Below are positions 34,600 through 41,250 of a stretch of DNA of 41,250 bases, piece by piece. Source of the DNA: Acetobacteraceae bacterium (lineage in GTDB: Bacteria; Pseudomonadota; Alphaproteobacteria; Acetobacterales; Acetobacteraceae); contig DAIEHR010000310.1 in NCBI GenBank assembly GCA_027353465.1, positions 1-41,250 on the forward strand. The letters are read 5' to 3'. Positions within the stretch are counted from its first letter, which is position 1. Each line of letters begins with the position of its first letter. A program made the translations under genes and the position numbers. A model generated the notes under the pieces. The model saw only the letters and a program-made list of their open reading frames with translations. It made no database searches and was not told where the DNA came from.

Positions 34600-35229
34600 A
34601 TGTCGATGTTACCATGCCAAGCGCATGAATCGAGGACCGACAATTTCGGGCAGCCGCCTCGCTCACGCCCGTTTCTGCGCCGCTGTGCCGGCGTTGCGCT
34701 GACCTGCCTTGTTCTGGTCGGCTGTGCGCAAGGCTCCGATCTGCCCCCGCTTCCTGCCGAACCATCCGGGCCGTACCGACTTGGTGTTGGCGAACAAGTG
34801 CGTATCATTACATTCGGAGAGGAAAAACTCACCGGAGAGTTCAGGGTCAACGATCGAGGCGAAATCGCCGTTCCTCTGCTTGGCCCTATCCCCGCTAGTG
34901 GGATGACCACAAGCGAGTTGGAGACAAGTATCGGCCAACGATTGGTTGAAAAAAAGGTCCTGCTCGACCCAAGCGTCTCGGTGGAGGTCCTGCGATACCG
35001 GCCTATATTCATTCTGGGCGAGGTCACAAAGCCGGGCGAATATCCGTATCGCCCTGGCATGACGGTATTGACCGCCGTCGCTGAAGCTGGCGGTTTCACC
35101 TACCGAGCCCAGACTGGCTACGCGTCTATTCTTCGCAACATCGACAACCATGCGGTCGAAGGCAAAGTCCCGCGAGGGATGGAAGTTCAGCCCGGTGACG
35201 TTATCGATATTTTCGAACGATACTTCTGA
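34600..35229 (+). CDS. polysaccharide export lipoprotein (GumB/Wza-like OPX, short form)
   Basis: A 209-residue outer-membrane polysaccharide export protein. A signal sequence ends in the lipobox LVGC (Cys 42). The Poly_export domain begins at YRLGVGEQVRIITFGEEKL, and RYRPIFILGEVTKPGEYPYR starts the SLBB part. VQPGDVIDIFERYF ends the protein, so the long C-terminal amphipathic helix that forms the outer-membrane pore in E. coli Wza is absent. The length matches GumB of xanthan. It is the last gene of the wzc operon and is convergent with a beta-barrel gene 87 bases away. The barrel could supply the missing outer-membrane pore; that is inferred. Confidence 0.93.
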   Translation: MSMLPCQAHESRTDNFGQPPRSRPFLRRCAGVALTCLVLVGCAQGSDLPPLPAEPSGPYRLGVGEQVRIITFGEEKLTGEFRVNDRGEIAVPLLGPIPASGMTTSELETSIGQRLVEKKVLLDPSVSVEVLRYRPIFILGEVTKPGEYPYRPGMTVLTAVAEAGGFTYRAQTGYASILRNIDNHAVEGKVPRGMEVQPGDVIDIFERYF

Positions 35230-35316
35230 GCACGCTTGCCGGATTGTCTATACGGAGCTTCCCGGTGCGCGGCGACTGCCACGTCAGGATCGCGTGCCGC
35301 GGGCCCGGCGCTACTT

Positions 35317-36666
35317 CTAGAGTGCTACATGCAATGTTATCGCCGCCACGCTTTGGTTGTAATGACCGATGGTGAGTGTATTCGGATTGAGCGGCGTCGA
35401 CGGATTGGTGGCTGCCGTCTGTTCGACGAAGTCCAAGTCGAACGACAGGCGCAAGTTGCGATTCAAAAGCCAGGTGATTCCGGCGCCGCCCGTGAAATTG
35501 CTCTGCCCGCCACCTTGGAGATATTGCGCCATTTGTGCCCCGCCCCGCAGCTGTAGCAGAATATTACGCATGTATTCATAATCGACGACCAGGTTTGCGC
35601 TGGTCAGAACGAAGCCACTGTTTCCCGCGGATTGGGGAGCCTGAATGCCTCGGGCGACGGTTCCTGTGAGAGTGAGCTGGCCGGAGGGCGTCCAAACGGT
35701 GCTGGCTTGTGCGATTGGCGACGTGTTGGAACCATACTGGGCCGCCCTGAACGTGGTCTCTTCCACGCCTACAAGAACGCGGTAGCGCCACACGCCCTCC
35801 GCCTGATAATCGATCCCGCCTAGAAGCATGAAATTCGTGGAATCGTTGCTAGGGGCACCCGCTTGCGGGTTGACGTAAGTGTCATCAATGCCACGCAGGA
35901 CAACTAACAGACCCCCCGCGTCGTTCATGGAGTAGCGGGTGGTTACGCCGGCGGCCAGAGAGTTCCGATCGAGATATTTCTGATCCAATATCACGTTCGC
36001 CACGGTCGCCGTGCCAAATTGATAGCGGCTGGCGCTTAGGTCTGGCGTCACGGTAAAGCGCCCGAAATCAAAGGAATAGCTGACCTGGGTCGTGTCGGTC
36101 TGAGCAAGAATGGGAGTCTGGGTCTGCACGACGCCGAGGCTGGTGGGGAGCTGGAAATAGTTTTGATGCGAATAAGTCAGCATAAGCTGGCTGTCCCCGA
36201 TCGTATAACCGCCACCCAATCCTATGTTCCAGTTGGTGTGGTCCAACGAGGGCAACGTGAAATACTGATCGGTCTCCATGCCGAGGGAGAGGGCCAGGCT
36301 GTTGCGGCTCCAGAGCGAACTGGCGGAGACGGATGCAGACGTGCGTGATCCCCAGCTACCCTGGCCGGACATGCCATTTGGGTTGGAATTGTAAAAGACA
36401 GATTGATCGAGTTTGGGACTGATGTTGAAGCCGTCGGCCATTATCCCCGGTGGGGCATAAAGGGGCCGGTCACGAGACTGCACCGTCACGCCCAGTTGCT
36501 GATCATAGCCGCCGATGCCGGAGGGAAAATAGAAGTCGATGCTCTGGGCGTGCAGGGCCGTCGGCCATGTTATCAGCGCAAGACCGGCTAGCGGAACCAA
36601 AAGGTTGCAGCGAAAGTGCCATGAGGATTGTGACGATGCGAGCATAGGGTCGTTTGGAACTTGCAT
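35317..36666 (-). CDS. outer-membrane beta-barrel protein, probable polysaccharide exit channel (BBP2-like)
   Basis: About 449 residues. A signal peptide (CNLLVPLAGLALITWPTALH, then AQS) is followed by many alternating strands rich in aromatic residues, such as NIGLGGGYTIGDSQLMLTYS and RYRVLVGVEETTF. It ends in hydrophobic-aromatic strands (SVAAITLHVAL). This is the pattern of the putative beta-barrel porin 2 family found next to Wza/GumB genes. The frame is open upstream to 36777, but MQVPNDPM at 36666 or MLASSQ at 36645 gives a sensible signal peptide; neither has a clear ribosome-binding site. It is convergent with the gumB-like gene. It probably forms or assists the outer-membrane pore for the polymer. 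Confidence 0.82.
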   Translation of the reverse strand: MQVPNDPMLASSQSSWHFRCNLLVPLAGLALITWPTALHAQSIDFYFPSGIGGYDQQLGVTVQSRDRPLYAPPGIMADGFNISPKLDQSVFYNSNPNGMSGQGSWGSRTSASVSASSLWSRNSLALSLGMETDQYFTLPSLDHTNWNIGLGGGYTIGDSQLMLTYSHQNYFQLPTSLGVVQTQTPILAQTDTTQVSYSFDFGRFTVTPDLSASRYQFGTATVANVILDQKYLDRNSLAAGVTTRYSMNDAGGLLVVLRGIDDTYVNPQAGAPSNDSTNFMLLGGIDYQAEGVWRYRVLVGVEETTFRAAQYGSNTSPIAQASTVWTPSGQLTLTGTVARGIQAPQSAGNSGFVLTSANLVVDYEYMRNILLQLRGGAQMAQYLQGGGQSNFTGGAGITWLLNRNLRLSFDLDFVEQTAATNPSTPLNPNTLTIGHYNQSVAAITLHVAL

Positions 36667-37309
36667 AAAGGATAATTTATAATATCGGAATCGGTTTGAA
36701 TGCAATGCGTTCCAGCCTACCCATTTCAGTTCAGCTCCAAAAGGCGGCGCGCGCCCGTTTCCAGGGGCCGGGACCATGCACCGACAAACCTACCGGATTC
36801 TCGCGGGCTGACGTAACCGTCGCATAAGATGGGATTCGCCGAGATAAGTGCCCTGCCAAATCAGTCAACTTGTCGTCGGCCTGCCGACGCAGGGATCGAG
36901 CTTTTATGAACTGGACGACCGGGCGGCTAGCCCGCGATTTTGTGGGCCGGTTTACTCGGCGGCAAGAATGCTTCTGCCGGGATCGGACCACCGGTAAGGA
37001 TGCGGTTTTTGTATCCGTCACCGGCGGGTCGGGCAGGGAGGTGGAGGCATGGTCTATCATCAAAACGGATATGCCCCTCGTGCAAAGAGATGAACTCTTG
37101 AATTACGTTACGCGGTTGCGATCATCGGCCAGTTGACGGATAATAAACTGAAGAGTTCAAGTCGGAATTAACCAAACCCGTCAAGCAGAGCGGCACGGGT
37201 TCATTCGTTTGAAACGAGGCGCCGCGGGTGAGCAGTCGGGCGAGGGAGCGACGAGCCGCGCGGGGCCAACGCGTATGGCCTCAACAGCAGAGAAAGTGAA
37301 TCATTTTCG
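36667..37309. other. divergent intergenic region, 640 bases
   Basis: It lies between the leftward beta-barrel gene and the rightward GT8 gene. The first part (36660-36690) is AT-rich and fits a promoter for the barrel gene, with TATTAT/TATAAA-like bases on the minus strand. A possible 76-residue rightward frame (36906-37136) is listed separately at low confidence. I see no RNA gene or long repeat. Bases 37140-37300 are GC-rich with no clear structure. Confidence 0.4.
36906..37136 (+). CDS. doubtful small hypothetical protein
   Basis: A 76-residue frame with a protein-like second half (GKDAVFVSVTGGSGREVEAW, then DELLNYVTRLRSS). An earlier in-frame start exists at 36870. No family is recognised, no good ribosome-binding site is seen, and a minus-strand frame overlaps it. 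It may be a real small gene, a remnant or chance. It is listed because it is the only plausible coding stretch in this gap. Confidence 0.22.
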   Translation: MNWTTGRLARDFVGRFTRRQECFCRDRTTGKDAVFVSVTGGSGREVEAWSIIKTDMPLVQRDELLNYVTRLRSSAS

Positions 37310-38278
37310 ATGAGACGGGCATTTGTGTACGTCACTGACGAACGCGGTTTCGAACTGGCAAGACATTCCGCCACCTCCTTGGCGCTTTCTCAGCGCGAGC
37401 CATGCGACATCCATATGTTCTGTTATCAGTTCTTCCCGTCGGTTCCACGCCGGTTTGCCGAGGCTATGGCCGATCTCCGAGCGAAATTGATCCTACACGA
37501 TATCAGCGACACGTCAGTGGAGCGGCATCAGACGCACGGGCACGTGACGACCCCCAGCCTTCTAAAGCTATTGGCAGCCGGGAAACTGGTTGGCGACTAT
37601 GACCGTATTGTTTATCTCGACAACGATATCCTGGTATTCGACGATCTGTTGATTGAGGAGATCAACTTTGGTCAGGCGCCGATCGCGGCGGTAATCGATA
37701 TGGACATCAGTGATACCGGCTGGCTTCGCAATTCAATAGGGCGTGGTGCTACAATCGACATTGACAGCCGGGGCGGTTACTTCAACTCGGGTTTGATGAT
37801 ATTTGAAGCCAGGAACTGGCGTCACCGCGAGTTTAATGAGAGATATAGCGCTGCTCTTGATCAGCACGATATTAACTGCCAATACAAGCTAACCTGCACG
37901 TCAATTGACCAATGTGCGCTCAATAGCGTTTTCGAGAATAATTGGGTCAAGTTGCCGATGTCCTATAACATGCAGGCGGGTGCCAAATTCACCGGTGCGT
38001 GGAAAACCGCGACGGTCAGGCATTATTGCGGACCACAAAAATTCATCCCTGTGTCTCCGTTCCGCAACGACTCGAAAGACGTGCGCTACCTGAATAAGAT
38101 CCGGGAAGCCATGGGCCTGCCACGCGCCCCGCTGCCATCCCTGTATGAAATCCCATTTCGCCTCAACGCCGCCCGTAAACATCGCAGCGACATGCTGATC
38201 CGGCGCCTCTTGGCCGCCGTTCAGGGACACAATTCCACGCCCTTCGTACCCCGGACAATTGAGCGCCCGGCGCGATAA
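37310..38278 (+). CDS. GT8-family glycosyltransferase
   Basis: A 322-residue retaining GT-A glycosyltransferase of family 8 (LgtC/glycogenin-like). FVYVTDERGFELARHSATSL is the N-terminal strand and loop, RIVYLDNDILVFDDL has the DxD metal site, GGYFNSGLMIFEARNW is the acceptor-side motif, and HYCGPQKF is the C-terminal His/Lys motif in the place of HxxGxxKPW. Such enzymes use UDP-glucose or UDP-galactose. It may add a side-chain hexose to the repeat unit. The flippase gene begins seven bases after its stop, so the two form an operon. Confidence 0.91.
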   Translation: MRRAFVYVTDERGFELARHSATSLALSQREPCDIHMFCYQFFPSVPRRFAEAMADLRAKLILHDISDTSVERHQTHGHVTTPSLLKLLAAGKLVGDYDRIVYLDNDILVFDDLLIEEINFGQAPIAAVIDMDISDTGWLRNSIGRGATIDIDSRGGYFNSGLMIFEARNWRHREFNERYSAALDQHDINCQYKLTCTSIDQCALNSVFENNWVKLPMSYNMQAGAKFTGAWKTATVRHYCGPQKFIPVSPFRNDSKDVRYLNKIREAMGLPRAPLPSLYEIPFRLNAARKHRSDMLIRRLLAAVQGHNSTPFVPRTIERPAR

Positions 38279-38285
38279 GACAACT

Positions 38286-39779
38286 ATGACCGACACGACC
38301 GTTCTAGATCAGGCACCCGACACGCTGCCGCAGGGTAATGTATCCAACCGGCGTCTCGCGTTTGGCGCCGCTGTCATGACTGGCGCCAATATCGTCAAGA
38401 TCGGCATTCAATTCGCTATGCTTCCGATCATGGCGCGGCTCATCGGTCCCGGATCGTACGGCCTATACGCGCTCGCATTGCCCACTATCACCTTTATGCT
38501 GATGGTGGCTGACGGTGGCCTGGGCAATTCCTTAGCCCGTGAACGGCCGGAGGCCCGAGCAGTCTGGGCAAGCGCATTTTGGGCGGTGCATGGGCTGGCT
38601 TTGCTGCTTGCTTGCGCTGTCGTCGGATGGTCGTTTCTGCTCGCCTATATCACCAACCAGCCGCAACTGCCGGCACTGATGGCGGCGCTCTCGATCGCCC
38701 TTCTATTCGTTGCCTCGAGCGTGCTGCCAATGGCACGGATGTTGCGCCAAGGACGTTTGCACGTTGGTGCGAGCGCCGACCTGGTAGCAACTGTTGTCGG
38801 TGCGGGCCTTGGGATATTTCTGGCATTTGACGGGTGTGGAACCTGGGCGCTTGTCGGACAATATATTGTTACTTTCGCCATACGTGCCGCCATCATGAAC
38901 GCGGTGGCCTTCGAACGTCCCGCTTTCATTTTCGATCTTGGACTGCTGCGTCCGCACTTGATGCTCGGTGGTTCGATCGTCGCCACCAAGCTCGCCGATT
39001 ATGCCGGCCGGATAACCGAAAACACGCTCATCACCAGTATACTCGGAACGAGCATCTTGGGCGCCTATGGTTTCGCCAACCAAATTCCGCGTTTTCTGTG
39101 TGAGAGCGCCTCTAATCCCCTTTGGGCGATCCTTTACGTGCAAGCTGTGCAAAAATCGCACCAGGCTGCCACGCGCGCGTATTATGAGTTCAGCCGAGCG
39201 CTTGGCATCGTGCTATTTCCTGTCACTGCTCTAGCCGCCCTGGCGTCGTCGCGAATGATCGAGGTGCTGCTCGGGCCCGCCTGGCACAGCGCCGCGCTTC
39301 CACTTTCGCTTCTTCTTGCGACATCCGCATTCCCGGCCATCGGGGGGCTCACCAGCGCCCTGCTCTATGCAAAAGGGCGAGGGGACATGCAACTGTTGAT
39401 CAGCGGCACCCTCATCTGCGGGCGAGTGCTTGCCGTTCTGGCGGCGGGGTTCTTGGGCTTGATTGGTGTCGCTGCTGTCCTCGGTGCGATCAATGTGACC
39501 TATAGTGTCATCGCTGTGATGGTTCCAGCGCGAGTGATCGGCGTTTCTCCGTCCATTCTGTTGCGTGGACTCGTCGCGCCGTTCGGCTGCGCGGTCAGCG
39601 CTGGTGCCGCATACGAGACGTTGCTATCCGCATTCGGCTCGGACATTTTCACTGTCATTGCCGGGGGGCTTCTGTCGCTGCTGCTGTATGTCGCCTTGTT
39701 GATTGCCTTGGAGCGCGGTCGCCTGTTTGGCGACCTTGCTATGCTCCGGTCAATTCTAGGTAAATCATCAGGGCGGTGA
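38286..39779 (+). CDS. Wzx-like oligosaccharide flippase
   Basis: A 497-residue protein with about 12-14 hydrophobic segments, MOP/MATE superfamily, polysaccharide-synthase branch. MARLIGPGSYGLYALALPTI is the standard N-terminal Wzx motif, and the TENTLITSILGTSILGAYGF region with the later LLGPAWHSAALPLSLL matches GumJ/ExoT-like members. The ATG at 38286 follows the GT8 gene; an in-frame start at 38259 overlaps it and is less likely. It moves the finished lipid-linked repeat unit across the inner membrane for the polymerase. It is the last gene of the polysaccharide locus before the tRNA. Confidence 0.92.
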   Translation: MTDTTVLDQAPDTLPQGNVSNRRLAFGAAVMTGANIVKIGIQFAMLPIMARLIGPGSYGLYALALPTITFMLMVADGGLGNSLARERPEARAVWASAFWAVHGLALLLACAVVGWSFLLAYITNQPQLPALMAALSIALLFVASSVLPMARMLRQGRLHVGASADLVATVVGAGLGIFLAFDGCGTWALVGQYIVTFAIRAAIMNAVAFERPAFIFDLGLLRPHLMLGGSIVATKLADYAGRITENTLITSILGTSILGAYGFANQIPRFLCESASNPLWAILYVQAVQKSHQAATRAYYEFSRALGIVLFPVTALAALASSRMIEVLLGPAWHSAALPLSLLLATSAFPAIGGLTSALLYAKGRGDMQLLISGTLICGRVLAVLAAGFLGLIGVAAVLGAINVTYSVIAVMVPARVIGVSPSILLRGLVAPFGCAVSAGAAYETLLSAFGSDIFTVIAGGLLSLLLYVALLIALERGRLFGDLAMLRSILGKSSGR

Positions 39780-39843
39780 TCGGCTTTACAAACGGTTGAT
39801 TCCTTCCCGCCCGGCGCCACGCCTACCGTTCATCCTTTGAAAT

Positions 39844-39920
39844 TGGCGCGCCCTACTGGATTCGAACCAGTGACCCACAGCTTAGAAGGCTGTTGCTCTA
39901 TCCAACTGAGCTAAGGGCGC
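39844..39920 (-). tRNA. tRNA-Arg (anticodon UCU)
   Basis: On the minus strand a full cloverleaf is present in 77 bases. The acceptor stem is GCGCCCT with AGGGCGC, followed by discriminator G and an encoded CCA. The D-arm is GCTCAGTTGGATAGAGC. The anticodon stem ACAGC/GCTGT closes the loop CTTCTAA, giving anticodon TCT, and the T-arm is ACTGG-TTCGAAT-CCAGT. It decodes AGA (and AGG by wobble). It lies between the flippase gene and mnmE, at the edge of the polysaccharide locus. Confidence 0.96.
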
Positions 39921-40038
39921 CCAAGGCCGATGCCATAACCACTTACCATCTACCGCACCCGCGCGTCCCTGCCAATTGTTGACGCTCAATCGCGAACCGC
40001 TTTACGGGTCGGAGTTTTTGACCGATGTCTGCGCCTGA

Positions 40039-41250
40039 ATGACCGACACGATTTTCGCCCTCGCCTCGGGGTCCGCCCGGGCAGCTATCGCCGTGCTGCG
40101 GCTCAGCGGGCCGGACTCCGGTACCGCGCTGGCGGCACTGTGCGGCGGCCGGCTTCCCGGTCCGCGATATGCCGCGCTGCGGCGGCTGCGGGCGGTGTCG
40201 GGTGCGACCTTGGACCACGCCCTGGTGCTGTGGCTGCCCGGCCCCGGCACCTATACTGGCGAGGACAGCGCGGAACTGCACCTGCATGGCGGCCGGGCGG
40301 TGATTGATGGCGTGGCGGACGCATTGGCCGACGCAGGGCTACGCCCCGCCGAACCAGGCGAATTCACCCGCCGAGCCTTCTTGAACGGGCGCATGGACCT
40401 GGTCGAGGCGGAGGCCGTTCACGACCTGGTCAGCGCCGAAACCGAAGCCCAGCGCGTGCAGGCACTGCGGCAACTGGAAGGCAAGCTGGGCGCGCTGTAT
40501 CGCGATTGGGCCGACCGGCTGCTCGGAATTCTGGCGTATCAGGAGGCTCTGATCGACTTCCCCGACGAGGATCTGCCGCCCGGGGTGGAAGAGCACCTGC
40601 TGGAGACGCTCCGTTCCGTGCGGACAGAAATCGCGGCCCATCTGAACGATGCCGGGCGCGGGGAAAAGCTGCGCGAGGGCCTGTTCTTCGCCATTACCGG
40701 CGCGCCGAACGTCGGCAAGTCCTCGCTGATCAATGCTCTAGCGGAACGGGATGTGGCGATCGTGTCCGACCGTCCGGGCACCACGCGGGATGCGCTGGAA
40801 ACACGGGTGATATTGGGCGGGGTGCCGATCACGCTAGTGGATACCGCCGGGCTGCGTGAGACCAGCGACAGTATCGAGGCCGAGGGGGTCCGCCGGGCGC
40901 TGGCCCGGGCGCGCGATGCCGATCTGGCGATGACGGTGATCGAGGCCGGGTCTCCGCCGCCCACCGATTTCAGCGGTTTGCTGATCGCCAACAAGGCCGA
41001 TTTGGGCCGCCCCGGTCCCGACGGGGCGCTGCGGATCAGCGCCCTCACCGGCCTGGGCATGAGGGAGTTGCGCGGCCGTCTGGCCGCCATCGCCCGACAG
41101 ATGACCGCGTCGTCCGGCGCCCCGCCGCTAACCCGCACCCGCCATCGCGCCGCCCTGACGGCGGCGGCCGCCCATTTGGATGCGGCACTGCGGGCCGACC
41201 TGCCGGAACTTCGCGGCGAGGATCTGCGGCTGGCGATGCGGGCACTGGGA
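40039..41250 (+). CDS. mnmE: tRNA uridine-5-carboxymethylaminomethyl modification GTPase (3' end outside window)
   Basis: MnmE/TrmE, which with MnmG modifies wobble uridine in certain tRNAs. The start MTDTIFALASG is diagnostic. The N-terminal tetrahydrofolate-binding domain has GPGTYTGEDSAELHLHGG and PGEFTRRAFLNGRMDLVEAE. The G domain has P-loop GAPNVGKSS (about 221), the G2 region DRPGTTRD, G3 DTAG (about 269) and G4 NKAD (about 318). About 404 residues are in the window; the C-terminal helix with the CxGK motif lies beyond the right edge. This is a core gene, and its position marks the end of the accessory region. Confidence 0.97.
   Translation, partial: MTDTIFALASGSARAAIAVLRLSGPDSGTALAALCGGRLPGPRYAALRRLRAVSGATLDHALVLWLPGPGTYTGEDSAELHLHGGRAVIDGVADALADAGLRPAEPGEFTRRAFLNGRMDLVEAEAVHDLVSAETEAQRVQALRQLEGKLGALYRDWADRLLGILAYQEALIDFPDEDLPPGVEEHLLETLRSVRTEIAAHLNDAGRGEKLREGLFFAITGAPNVGKSSLINALAERDVAIVSDRPGTTRDALETRVILGGVPITLVDTAGLRETSDSIEAEGVRRALARARDADLAMTVIEAGSPPPTDFSGLLIANKADLGRPGPDGALRISALTGLGMRELRGRLAAIARQMTASSGAPPLTRTRHRAALTAAAAHLDAALRADLPELRGEDLRLAMRALG

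Noticed and set aside
1-41250. CRISPR arrays, prophage genes, toxin-antitoxin pairs or transposases
   Set aside because: No regularly spaced repeats, and no integrase, transposase or toxin-antitoxin motifs were seen on either strand.

Overview
The window is GC-rich DNA from an alphaproteobacterium, most plausibly an Acetobacteraceae-type acidophile. I infer this from codon use, the style of the proteins (ROK regulator with a CUT2 sugar transporter, GlgC-Pgm pair, MetA/MetY types, Gum/Ace-like polysaccharide genes) and the tRNA-Arg/mnmE flank. The species cannot be fixed from sequence alone.

Region 1 (1-10.1 kb) is sugar uptake and activation. It holds a ROK-family repressor (cut by the left edge), a small DUF3563-like protein, a leftward glgC-pgm pair, a divergent PfkB-type fructokinase, and a leftward ATPase-permease-binding-protein operon. 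Two AT-rich inverted repeats that share GGTCAATTAATAA lie upstream of these units and look like sites for one regulator. Just upstream of the ATPase gene are the ends of a second ROK gene whose middle is missing.

Region 2 (10.3-19.8 kb) is an acyl-transfer and accessory block. It has an acyl carrier protein, an MBOAT acyltransferase, an SGNH/DltD-like membrane-anchored protein, a double alpha/beta hydrolase and a FabG-like reductase. Between the hydrolase and the reductase is a short ORF that resembles the tail of an AMP-forming acyl ligase. Then come a metY gene with two in-frame internal deletions, an intact-looking metA overlapping it, a heme-oxygenase-fold-like protein and an exported beta-helix protein.

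Region 3 (20-39.8 kb) is a Wzx/Wzy-type exopolysaccharide locus. It encodes a polyprenyl-phosphate sugar-1-phosphate transferase (priming), five glycosyltransferases (three GT4-like, one GT2, one GT8), two OafA-type acyltransferases, a Wzc-like tyrosine autokinase/co-polymerase, a Wzy-like polymerase, a lytic transglycosylase, a short GumB-like export lipoprotein, a separate outer-membrane beta-barrel and a Wzx flippase. A LuxR/NarL-type regulator with a non-canonical receiver domain is divergent from the priming gene, across a spacer with two perfect palindromes. GlgC and Pgm can supply activated glucose for this assembly line, though no direct link is visible.

Region 4 (39.8-41.25 kb) is a core-genome flank: tRNA-Arg(UCU) on the minus strand and the start of mnmE.

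The most notable theme is a run of three probable deletion remnants (ROK, acyl ligase, MetY). In each, parts of both gene ends or of the junction with the next gene survive while the middle is gone.
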